A stretch of 49,739 nucleotides of DNA from Chloroflexota bacterium (GTDB taxonomy: Bacteria > Chloroflexota > Anaerolineae > Aggregatilineales > Phototrophicaceae): contig JAPOWK010000105.1 of the NCBI GenBank assembly GCA_026707665.1, positions 1 through 49,739 of the forward strand, in the 5' to 3' direction. The translations under genes and the position numbers were made by a program. Below are positions 16,934 to 24,750 of this stretch, one piece after another (within the stretch, counting starts at the first letter, position 1; each line of letters starts with the position of its first letter). The notes under the pieces were generated by a model. That model searched no databases. It was not told the DNA's origin and worked only from the letters and a program-made list of their open reading frames with translations.

Positions 16934-17803
16934 ATGACCGAAACGTTTATACGCCGCGGCAAAGCGCTCCTCAGCTACATCCTGCGGACGCCGAAGCTCC
17001 TCTTGGGGCTGGTCATGCTTGGTTCGCTGCTACTGCTTGGGCTGGCCGGTCCGCTATTTGTGGATGTGGAAAAGGCGCGCCCGATCTCGGTGCCCACCAG
17101 AAAACCGCCATCGGCCGAATACCCCTTGGGAACGGATGGCGGCGGGCGTGATGTTCTGGCAGTCTTGGTGGTCGGCACACCACAGACTTTAAGGATGGGT
17201 TTGCTGGCGGGTATCGTTGGCGTTGTGCTCGGCACGAGCCTCGGCATGATCGCCGGATACTTCGGCGGCCGGATCGATATGGCCATCAGCACCGCCACCG
17301 ACACCATGCTGACGATCCCGCCCCTAGCGATACTGCTGGTGGTGGCGGCCTCTGTTCGTTCCATGAGCGTCGAGAATATGGCGCTCATCATCGCCTTGCT
17401 GTCGTGGATGTTTCCGGCGCGCACCATCCGCGCCCAGGTGCTGTCTTTGCGCGAGCAGCCCTACGTGCACATGGCGCGCCTGGCCGGGCTGGGCGACATT
17501 CGGATTATCTTTGAAGAAATCATGCCAAATATCTTGCCGCTGGCGGCCGCCAGTTTCGTCGGCGCGACCTCAGGCGCGGTCCTCGCTGGCATTGGACTAG
17601 AAGTCTTGGGTTTGGGACCGCAGCGAACGCCGACGCTGGGGATGACGATTTATTGGGCGCAGCTCTATTCGGCTTTGATTAACGGCTTGTGGTGGTGGTG
17701 GCTGCCGCCGATTCTGGTTCTTATTGTGCTTTTTGTTGGGCTTTTCCTGGTGAGCGCGGCGATGGATGAATTCGTCAACCCGCGCTTGAGGAGAACGGGA
17801 TGA
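16934..17803 (+). CDS. ABC transporter permease, DppC/OppC type
   Basis: A 289-residue membrane protein that pairs with the DppB-like permease. N-terminal helix L-L-L-G-L-V-M-L-G-S-L-L-L-L-G-L-A-G-P, then the OppC-typical sequence Y-P-L-G-T-D-G-G-G-R-D-V-L in the periplasmic loop, and the EAA-type coupling loop around Y-V-H-M-A-R-L-A-G-L-G-D-I-R-I-I-F-E-E-I-M-P-N. The stop overlaps the ATG of the next gene (ATGA), showing translational coupling. Confidence 0.93.
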   Translation: MTETFIRRGKALLSYILRTPKLLLGLVMLGSLLLLGLAGPLFVDVEKARPISVPTRKPPSAEYPLGTDGGGRDVLAVLVVGTPQTLRMGLLAGIVGVVLGTSLGMIAGYFGGRIDMAISTATDTMLTIPPLAILLVVAASVRSMSVENMALIIALLSWMFPARTIRAQVLSLREQPYVHMARLAGLGDIRIIFEEIMPNILPLAAASFVGATSGAVLAGIGLEVLGLGPQRTPTLGMTIYWAQLYSALINGLWWWWLPPILVLIVLFVGLFLVSAAMDEFVNPRLRRTG

Positions 17804-18774
17804 GCCAAGACATTGCCTTGCAGGTGAACAATCTGCGCGTCTCTTACGTGACCGGCGATCAAGAGGTCAAAGCGGTCGACGATGTCACGTTTTCGCTATA
17901 CCCGGGCGAGCGGCTGGGCATCGTCGGCGAATCCGGCTCCGGCAAGACAACCCTGGCGCTGGCGCTGATGAAGCTGCACAAGCCGCCAGCCTACATAAGG
18001 GGTGGCGAAGCGATTCTGGATGGCGGCGATATCCTGGCGCTTGACCGGGAAGCGATGCGACAGACACGCTGGAGCAAACTGTCGCTGATCCCGCAGGGGT
18101 CGATGAACTCGCTCAATCCGGTGGTCAAGATCAAGCATCAGATGGCGGACGCGATTGAGGCGCACGAACGCGGTTGGACGCGCGGGCGAATTGCCAAGCA
18201 TATCGGCGAGCTATTGGGTCGCGTTGGTTTGCCCGACAGCGTGGCTGAGATGTATCCGCACGAATTGAGCGGTGGCATGAAACAGCGCGTTTGCATCGCC
18301 TTGGCGATCATTCTGGAGCCGAGCGTTATCATCGCCGATGAGCCGACCAGCGCGCTTGACGTGGTGGTGCAGCGGGTGGTGATGCAGACGCTGAATGATG
18401 TGCAAGAACAACTGAACGCTGCGATGATCATCATCGGGCACGATATGGGGCTGATGGCGCAATCGGCCGATCGTCTGGCGGTGATGTACGCTGGCAAAAT
18501 GGTGGAGGTCTCGCCGATTGGGTCATTTTTCAGTGACCCACAGCATCCCTACAGCCAATTGCTTATCAGCTCGCTGCCGTCGGCCGAAGAGAAGCGGGAA
18601 CTGACGGCGATACCGGGCAGCCAACCTTCGCTGCTTGAGCTGCCGCCCGGCTGCGCCTTTCACCCGCGCTGTCCGTTGGCGGTGGAGCGCTGCCGGCAGG
18701 AGATTCCACTTCTGCGGGACTTCAGCGGGGCGCGGCGCGCCGCTTGCCACTTGGTGGAAGAGCAAGGCGCATGA
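17800..18774 (+). CDS. ABC transporter ATP-binding protein, DppD/OppD type
   Basis: A 324-residue ATPase. Walker A GESGSGKTT, Q-loop in L-I-P-Q-G-S, signature LSGGMKQR and Walker B VIIADEPTSALD are all intact, with the H-loop G-H-D-M. The C-terminal oligopeptide-transporter extension holds the conserved Cys motif G-C-A-F-H-P-R-C-P-L-A-V-E-R-C. GAGGAG lies seven bases before ATG 17800; both ends overlap neighbours by ATGA, so the operon is tightly coupled. Powers uptake together with the protein at 18771. Confidence 0.94.
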   Translation: MSQDIALQVNNLRVSYVTGDQEVKAVDDVTFSLYPGERLGIVGESGSGKTTLALALMKLHKPPAYIRGGEAILDGGDILALDREAMRQTRWSKLSLIPQGSMNSLNPVVKIKHQMADAIEAHERGWTRGRIAKHIGELLGRVGLPDSVAEMYPHELSGGMKQRVCIALAIILEPSVIIADEPTSALDVVVQRVVMQTLNDVQEQLNAAMIIIGHDMGLMAQSADRLAVMYAGKMVEVSPIGSFFSDPQHPYSQLLISSLPSAEEKRELTAIPGSQPSLLELPPGCAFHPRCPLAVERCRQEIPLLRDFSGARRAACHLVEEQGA

Positions 18775-19778
18775 AATCGAAGTCAGAGAATCTGCTTACA
18801 TTCGAAAATGTCACCATGGCCTTCGGCGGCAACAAGCGCAACCCGAATGGCGTGGTCGCATTGGAAGACCTCAACCTGACAATCCGTGACGACGAGCCCA
18901 AAATCATCGCTATCGCTGGCGAGAGCGGCAGTGGGAAGACAACCCTGGCGCGGCTGGGTCTCGCCATGATCAAGCCGACCGGCGGGCGCGTCATCTACAA
19001 GGGGCAGGATCTGTGGTCGATGTCGAATCAGCAGCGGCGGGATTACCGGCGCGAAGTGCAAGCGATATTCCAGGATCCTTTCGCCGTTTACAACCCCTTC
19101 TACACCATTGACCGCTTGCTGTTGACGCCGTTGCGCAGCTTCAAACTGGCGAAGAATCGGGCGCATGCGCGGCAATTGATGGAAGAAGCGCTGGACAAAG
19201 TGGGCTTGCGCGCTGGGGAAGTGCTGGGGCGCTACCCGCATCAGTTGAGTGGCGGACAGCGTCAGCGCATCGTGGTTGCGCGCAGTTTGCTGCTGCAGCC
19301 CAACATCATCGTCGCCGATGAGCCGGTGTCGATGATCGACGCCTCGCTGCGCGCCAATATCTTGACCAAATTGAAGGAGCTGCGCGACGAATTCGGCATC
19401 TCGCTGCTATACATCACCCATGATCTGGCGACGGCGCATCAGATCAGCGATCAAATCTTCATTCTCTATCGCGGACGTGTGGTCGAAGTGGGCGACGCCT
19501 CGACGGTGATCCAGAATCCGCAGCATCCCTACACCCAGCTTCTGGTGAGTTCGATTCCGCGGCCGGACCCGGAGCGGCGCTGGGAAGGCACGGTGGAGAT
19601 TCCGCTGGAAGAATTGTCGCCGGGCGGCGATCGAGCTGGCTGCCTGTTCCGTCATCGCTGTCCTCAAAGAATGGCCGAATGCGAAACCACGCCGGGCGAT
19701 TACGCTGGTGGCTACGGGCAGACTGTCGCCTGTTACCTCTACAAGGAAAATGGCGCGCCGGCGCCTGCCGAAGCTTGA
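18771..19778 (+). CDS. ABC transporter ATP-binding protein, DppF/OppF type
   Basis: A 335-residue partner ATPase with Walker A GESGSGKTT, signature LSGGQRQR, Walker B IIVADEPVSMID and the H-loop T-H-D-L. The C-terminal Cys motif (G-C-L-F-R-H-R-C-P-Q-R-M-A-E-C) is present. The frame runs upstream to 18744, but ATG 18771 overlaps the preceding stop as ATGA and has AAGG upstream. Ends 114 bp before uxaC; no terminator is seen there, so the transporter and uronate genes may share a transcript. Confidence 0.94.
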   Translation: MKSKSENLLTFENVTMAFGGNKRNPNGVVALEDLNLTIRDDEPKIIAIAGESGSGKTTLARLGLAMIKPTGGRVIYKGQDLWSMSNQQRRDYRREVQAIFQDPFAVYNPFYTIDRLLLTPLRSFKLAKNRAHARQLMEEALDKVGLRAGEVLGRYPHQLSGGQRQRIVVARSLLLQPNIIVADEPVSMIDASLRANILTKLKELRDEFGISLLYITHDLATAHQISDQIFILYRGRVVEVGDASTVIQNPQHPYTQLLVSSIPRPDPERRWEGTVEIPLEELSPGGDRAGCLFRHRCPQRMAECETTPGDYAGGYGQTVACYLYKENGAPAPAEA

Positions 19779-19892
19779 ACTCCGCGGGCATTCCATTTAT
19801 GTACAATTGAACATCACTTGAGCCTATGGCAGACTTCCGCCGACGCGGTAGAATTGTCCGCGTTTAGTCACCGGTCGCCACGAGCATCGCCT

Positions 19893-21359
19893 ATGCGAAA
19901 CCGCTATTTCTCATCGGACCCGGCACAGAACAGCGCCGCCCTTGCGCTCTACGATTCGGTGGCGGATCTGCGCTTGATCTGTCCGCACGGTCATGTCGAT
20001 CCGCGTCTTTTTGCCGATTCGAACTATCAATGCGGCAGCCCGGTCGATCTGCTGATCATTCCCGATCACTACATTTTTCGCATGCTTTATTCGCAGGGCA
20101 TATCGTTGGATGAATTGGGGATAGTCGCTAAACCCCCCTCTAAATCTCCCCCGACGGGTCAGTGTCTACGCGACCCCAATGAATTGGGGGGAGACTTAAA
20201 CGCTGTCACTGCGGTTGATCATCGCGAAATCTGGCGGAAGGTCTGCGAGAACTGGCATCTCTTCCGGGCGACCCCGACCGGCATCTGGCTCCGTGATGAG
20301 CTGGCGAATGTCTTCGGCATCCATCTCAAGCTGAACAGCCGCAATGCCGACGCCGTCTATGACGCCCTTGAAGAGCGGTTGTCGCGGGCTGAATTTCGTC
20401 CGCGGGCCTTGTTCGAGCGCTTCAATATCGAGGCGCTGGCCACCACCGACGCCGCCACAGACACGCTGGAACATCATCAAGCGATTCGCGATTCAGGCTG
20501 GGGCGGGCGGATCATCCCGACATTTCGGCCTGACGCTGTCGTGAACATTGATGCCGCTGGCTGGCGCGCGAATATTGACCTGCTGAGCGATGTATCCGGC
20601 ATCGACATCCACGACTTCGCGACTTACGTTCGGGCGCTGGAGGACCGGCGAGCCTTCTTCAAGTCGATGGGCGCCACCGCCACCGACCAGGCCGCGCTGA
20701 CCGCTTACGCGGAATTGCTGACCAATTCCGAGGCTGAGGCGATATTCGGGCGGGCGCTGAAGGGCGAAGCGAGCGCTAAGGACGCCGCCCGCTTCACCGG
20801 GCACATGCTGATCGAGATGGCGCGCATGAGCAGTGAAGACTGCTTGGTCATGCAGATGCATGTCGGCTCATATCGCAATCACAATCCCGCTGTCTTCGCC
20901 CGCTTTGGTCCCGATATGGGCGCCGATATTCCAATACGCAGCGAATTCACCAAGAATCTCAAAGGTCTGCTCGATCGCTTTGGGCTTCATCCCAATCTGA
21001 CACTGGTGCTGTTCAATTTGGACGAGACGACCTACAGCCGCGAATTGGCGCCGCTGGCCGGGCATTATCCGATTCTGCGCCTGGGGCCGCCCTGGTGGTT
21101 CTTCGATAGCTGGCTGGGCATGACCCGCTTTCTGGACGATGTGGTGGAAACGGCCGGCATCTACAATCTGGCGGGTTTCAACGACGATACGCGCGCCTAT
21201 CCGTCGATCCCGACGCGGCATGATGTCTGGCGACGCGTCTGCGCGGACTGGCTGGCTGGGCAGCTCGTGCGCGGTTTCATCGACGAGGAAGACGCCTTCG
21301 AAATGATACGCGCGCTCGCATACGACTTGGCCAAGCAGACCTACCGATTGGATGATTGA
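19893..21359 (+). CDS. uxaC: Glucuronate/galacturonate isomerase, with an in-frame palindromic insert
   Basis: A 488-residue uronate isomerase of the amidohydrolase fold, converting D-glucuronate to D-fructuronate or D-galacturonate to D-tagaturonate. The metal-site motif H-G-H-V-D is at about residues 31-35; I-W-R-K-V-C-E-N-W-H-L-F-R-A-T-P-T-G and the H-V-G-S-Y-R-N-H and P-W-W-F-F-D-S-W blocks are typical. At about residues 80-106 a stretch (A-K-P-P-S-K-S-P-P-T-G ... P-N-E-L-G-G-D) interrupts the family alignment and is encoded by a repeat at 20130-20194. The reading frame is kept. ATG 19893 gives a normal N-terminus; the frame is open to 19818 without an RBS there. Confidence 0.9.
   Translation: MRNRYFSSDPAQNSAALALYDSVADLRLICPHGHVDPRLFADSNYQCGSPVDLLIIPDHYIFRMLYSQGISLDELGIVAKPPSKSPPTGQCLRDPNELGGDLNAVTAVDHREIWRKVCENWHLFRATPTGIWLRDELANVFGIHLKLNSRNADAVYDALEERLSRAEFRPRALFERFNIEALATTDAATDTLEHHQAIRDSGWGGRIIPTFRPDAVVNIDAAGWRANIDLLSDVSGIDIHDFATYVRALEDRRAFFKSMGATATDQAALTAYAELLTNSEAEAIFGRALKGEASAKDAARFTGHMLIEMARMSSEDCLVMQMHVGSYRNHNPAVFARFGPDMGADIPIRSEFTKNLKGLLDRFGLHPNLTLVLFNLDETTYSRELAPLAGHYPILRLGPPWWFFDSWLGMTRFLDDVVETAGIYNLAGFNDDTRAYPSIPTRHDVWRRVCADWLAGQLVRGFIDEEDAFEMIRALAYDLAKQTYRLDD
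20130..20194 (+). repeat. Palindromic repeat inserted in-frame within uxaC
   Basis: Runs of C (CCCCCCTC, TCTCCCCC) on the left face CCCCAATGAATTGGGG and GGGGGAGAC on the right, with the 20-mer GGTCAGTGTCTACGCGACCC (20157-20176) between. The right end matches the right end of the element in the chaperonin gene (minus strand of 46489-46561), in the same frame: P-N-E-L-G-G-D here, P-K-A-L-G-G-S there. Confidence 0.75.
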
Positions 21360-21361
21360 AC

Positions 21362-22813
21362 ATGCCTTCACCTCTATCTAGCCGGTTCTGCCCGCGACGA
21401 GAGCGCCATCCGGAGCGCATCGTACAGTTTGGCGGCGGCAATTTCCTGCGTGGCTTCGTCGATTGGGTGGTGGATGTGCTGAATGACGAAGCCGACTTCG
21501 GAAGCGGCATCGTGATTGTGAAGGCGACTCCCGGAACTTATGACGCGCTCGATGAACAAGATTGTCTATTCACGACTTATTTGCACGGGATACAAGCTGG
21601 CGAGTTCGTCGAAGAGACGCGGCTGATCAGCGCGGTTAATCGCACGGTGTATCCCTATCAGGATTTTGCCGCTTATCTGGCGCTCGCCCGCCAGCCGGAG
21701 GTTCGCTTCATCTTCTCCAACACGACCGAATCCGGCATTGTTTATTCCGCGGCTGATCGTCTCTTGGATGAGCCGCCGGCGAGTTTTCCAGCAAAACTGA
21801 CACGCTTCCTTTACGAACGGTATCAGCATTTTGAAGGTGCGTCGACGCAAGGTTGTGTCATTATACCGACCGAGCTGATAGTCGACAATGCGACGCGCCT
21901 ACGCGAAATCATTTTGCAATATGCCGCGCTTTGGCGTCTCGAAGCTGGTTTCAGCGAATGGATCAGCGCCCACAACATCTTTTGTAACACGCTGGTTGAC
22001 CGAATCGTATCGGGCTTCCCGCAGGCGGACGCGGTGCGCATCTTCGACCAGTTGGGATACGAAGACCGGCTGCTGGCCGCTGGTGAAATCTACCATAGTT
22101 GGATCATTGAAGCCGAGCGCGGCTTGCTGGAAGAATTTCCCGTCGACAAAACGGAGACCGCGCTAAACATCAAAGTGGTGGACGATGCCGCGCCCTACCG
22201 AACGATCAAGGTGCGGCTTCTGAATGGGGCGCATACGTCCATGGTGCCGCTCGGCATCTTGCTGGGCATCGAATCCGTGCGCGAGGCGATGGAGCATGAG
22301 GCGCTGGCGAGCTTTATCAGCGAACTGATCTTCCAGGAGGTCATCCCCTCGGTGAGCGATATCCCGCGCGCCGAATTGGAAGCCTTTGCGCGCGATGTCT
22401 TCGATCGCTTCCGCAATCCGAATATTCATCATCGTCTGCTGACGATTGCGCTGAATAGCGCTTCAAAAGTGAAAGAGCGCCTCCTGCCGTCGCTGCATGG
22501 TTATCTTGCCGAGACGGGCGAGTTGCCCGAGCGCCTGGTTATCGCCTTCGCCGCCTTCATTCGCTTATATCGAGGGGAATGGCAAGGCGCGTCGATCGCC
22601 TTGAATGATGACCCCGAGGTGCTGGCATGGTTCAGAACGCAGTGGGCGGAAGCCGAGTCACTTGACGCGCTCGCTCAAGGCGTCCTGGGCAACGCGGCGC
22701 TCTGGGAATGTGACTTGACTGATGTGCCCGGCTTGGCGCCCATGCTAACTGAGATCCTGCGGGAAATCGAGGCGGGCGAGCTGCTTACGCTGCTGCGGCG
22801 GACGGCCACATGA
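21362..22813 (+). CDS. uxaB: Altronate oxidoreductase / tagaturonate reductase
   Basis: A 483-residue member of the mannitol dehydrogenase family, closest in pattern to UxaB: P-E-R-I-V-Q-F-G-G-G-N-F-L-R-G-F-V-D-W at the start (NAD-binding), F-I-F-S-N-T-T-E-S-G-I, I-I-P-T-E-L-I, F-C-N-T-L-V-D-R-I-V, and the catalytic-domain L-L-N-G-A-H-T-S-M-V-P-L with its Lys/His region. UxaB reduces D-tagaturonate to D-altronate; the sister enzyme UxuB acts on fructuronate, and by eye I cannot exclude that activity. Start ATG 21362, three bases after the uxaC stop. Stop overlaps the iolC-like start (ATGA). Confidence 0.9.
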   Translation: MPSPLSSRFCPRRERHPERIVQFGGGNFLRGFVDWVVDVLNDEADFGSGIVIVKATPGTYDALDEQDCLFTTYLHGIQAGEFVEETRLISAVNRTVYPYQDFAAYLALARQPEVRFIFSNTTESGIVYSAADRLLDEPPASFPAKLTRFLYERYQHFEGASTQGCVIIPTELIVDNATRLREIILQYAALWRLEAGFSEWISAHNIFCNTLVDRIVSGFPQADAVRIFDQLGYEDRLLAAGEIYHSWIIEAERGLLEEFPVDKTETALNIKVVDDAAPYRTIKVRLLNGAHTSMVPLGILLGIESVREAMEHEALASFISELIFQEVIPSVSDIPRAELEAFARDVFDRFRNPNIHHRLLTIALNSASKVKERLLPSLHGYLAETGELPERLVIAFAAFIRLYRGEWQGASIALNDDPEVLAWFRTQWAEAESLDALAQGVLGNAALWECDLTDVPGLAPMLTEILREIEAGELLTLLRRTAT

Positions 22814-23799
22814 CGGTCGATCTGATCACAGTCGGGCGGGTCTCGCTGGATCTTTTCGCCCGCGATATCGGCGCCGAATTCCACGATATCACCGCCTTCG
22901 AAACCGGAGTCGGCGGCAGCCCGGTCAATATCGCGATCGGGGCGAGCCGGCTGGGCTTGAACGCGATCGCTTTCACCGCCGTCGGCGATGACGAAGTCGG
23001 CCGTTTCGTGCGGCACTTCTTGCGCAATGAAAACGTCATAACCGAGTTCATCCCGGTCAAAGCGGGCAGGCGGACCGGTATGGCGGTGGTTGGTGTACAG
23101 CCGCCCGACCGCTTTCCGCTGCTTTTCTACCGCGAGAAGCCGGCCGACATCCATCTGACGATTGATGAGGCCAAGAAACTGCCGCTGGATGCGGCGCGCG
23201 CTCTGTCCCTATCAGGGACGGCGCTGAGCCACGGCAGCGCTCATGATGTCAGTCTTTATTTGGCGGAGGACGCTTCAGCGCGGGGAATCATGACATTCAT
23301 CGATCTCGATCTGCGGCCCGATCAGTGGTCGCATCCCTTGGCTTTCGGTTTGCGCGCGCGGCGCGTCATGCCACTGTGTGATGTCATCGTCGGCACGGAG
23401 GAAGAATTTTACGCGGCGCTGTCGCCGGCGCCTGAAGCAGTCATGGCGGGCGAAGCAGTGCCGGATTCGGGGGATCTGCATAAGCGCATGCAGGACTGGG
23501 CCGGTGAGCATGATGCCCTACTGGTCTTGAAGCGCGGCGACCGCGGCGCGCGCCTTTACCTGAGCGATACACAGCGGGACGTGCCCGGCTACCCGGTCGA
23601 GATCGTCAACACGGTAGGCGCGGGTGATGGTTTCGCGAGCGGCTTCATCTATGGCTGGGCTCAGGGCTGGGGCTGGGAAAAGGCGGCGCGTTTCGCCAAT
23701 GCTTGTGGCGCGCTAGTGGTGTCGCGGCATGGCTGCGCGCGAGCGCTTCCCTATCGATCAGAGGTCGAAGCATTTATGGAAGAGCGGGGAAGAGCATAA
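22810..23799 (+). CDS. iolC: PfkB-family sugar kinase, 5-dehydro-2-deoxygluconokinase (IolC)-like
   Basis: A 329-residue ribokinase-fold kinase. The GRVSLDL start, G-G-S-P-V-N-I-A-I-G-A-S-R-L-G, and especially P-D-R-F-P-L-L-F-Y-R-E-K-P-A-D-I-H-L are IolC hallmarks. PfkB signature 2 (NTVGAGDGFASGF) is at about residues 267-279 with the catalytic Asp. IolC phosphorylates 2-deoxy-5-keto-D-gluconate in inositol breakdown; a 2-keto-3-deoxygluconate kinase role would suit the uronate neighbours better, but the sequence leans to IolC. Translationally coupled to uxaB, and one base before the IolB gene. Confidence 0.86.
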   Translation: MTVDLITVGRVSLDLFARDIGAEFHDITAFETGVGGSPVNIAIGASRLGLNAIAFTAVGDDEVGRFVRHFLRNENVITEFIPVKAGRRTGMAVVGVQPPDRFPLLFYREKPADIHLTIDEAKKLPLDAARALSLSGTALSHGSAHDVSLYLAEDASARGIMTFIDLDLRPDQWSHPLAFGLRARRVMPLCDVIVGTEEEFYAALSPAPEAVMAGEAVPDSGDLHKRMQDWAGEHDALLVLKRGDRGARLYLSDTQRDVPGYPVEIVNTVGAGDGFASGFIYGWAQGWGWEKAARFANACGALVVSRHGCARALPYRSEVEAFMEERGRA

Positions 23800-23800
23800 C

Positions 23801-24628
23801 ATGAGCAATCATCTCAAGTCGAATCGCGATCAGATGATCGTACTCGATGTCAGTCCTGAAACAGCGAACTGGCAGTATCTCTCTTTTCGCATAGTCATAG
23901 TCCAAGCTCAGCAAGTTTACCTGCATCATACCCAGGGAACTGAGCTCGCTCTGGTACCGCTGGAAGGCGCGGGAATTGCCCAGACGACGGCGGGCGATTA
24001 TGCCCTGAGCCGCGCCGGGGTATTCCAGGAGAAACCCTCGGTGCTGTATATCCCGCCGGGGCAGGAATTCGGCGTCGTCAGCGAGGGCCGCTTCGAGTTT
24101 GCGATTGGCGCGGCGCCGGCTGAAGGCAAATATCCCATGCGCTTGTTTGAGCCGGACGAGATTAAGTCCGAGTTGCGCGGCGGCGGGGCAGCCCGGCGGC
24201 AGGTGCATCACACGCTCGCCCATCCAATGCCGGCCGAGCGCCTGATTCTTTATGAGGTCTACGTGCCGGGCGGCGCCTGGTCGGGGTATCCGCCCCATTG
24301 CCACGATGGATATGGCGGCTCGGCACATCTCGACGAGACCTACTATTTCCGCACCGATCCGGCGAATGGCGTGGCGCTGCATCGCAATTATCGGCGCGAC
24401 CATGACTTTGACGAGATCTTCGCCGTGCGCGACCGCGACCTGGTCCTGGTCACGCAGGGCTTTCATTCGACATCAGCGGCGCCGGGCACGAATCTCTACT
24501 TTTTGAATTATCTCGCGGGCGAGTTGATTGATGACGATCGCAAGACGCCGCCCTATGACGATCCGGATTATGCCTGGCTGAAAGAGGATTACACCGGCAA
24601 TCTGATGCGGCTGCCGCTGATGGGCTGA
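23801..24628 (+). CDS. iolB: 5-deoxy-glucuronate isomerase (IolB)-like
   Basis: A 275-residue double-cupin protein. The C-terminal cupin has G-G-A-W-S-G-Y-P-P-H-C-H-D (metal His residues), L-D-E-T-Y-Y-F-R and Q-G-F-H-S, the IolB pattern. IolB converts 5-deoxyglucuronate to 2-deoxy-5-keto-gluconate, which IolC phosphorylates; KduI of pectin breakdown is a distant relative. It starts at ATG 23801, one base after the iolC stop. No iolD, iolE or iolJ is in the window. The unusual point is its place at the end of a uronate operon. Confidence 0.9.
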   Translation: MSNHLKSNRDQMIVLDVSPETANWQYLSFRIVIVQAQQVYLHHTQGTELALVPLEGAGIAQTTAGDYALSRAGVFQEKPSVLYIPPGQEFGVVSEGRFEFAIGAAPAEGKYPMRLFEPDEIKSELRGGGAARRQVHHTLAHPMPAERLILYEVYVPGGAWSGYPPHCHDGYGGSAHLDETYYFRTDPANGVALHRNYRRDHDFDEIFAVRDRDLVLVTQGFHSTSAAPGTNLYFLNYLAGELIDDDRKTPPYDDPDYAWLKEDYTGNLMRLPLMG

Positions 24629-24750
24629 CGGTGGGCGATTGCCGCTTGCAGGTTAATCGGCATGCGTAGTCCAAAACACATAGCATATAAGAAGGCCTGT
24701 TGTTTTGTGGTAAACTTAAATGAATCGGCGGCGGGTTCGGGCAATTTGCA

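Noticed and set aside
22810..23799. Calling the kinase KdgK from the uronate context alone
   Set aside because: The F-P-L-L-F-Y-R-E-K-P segment is IolC-like and an iolB gene follows; context alone should not override it.
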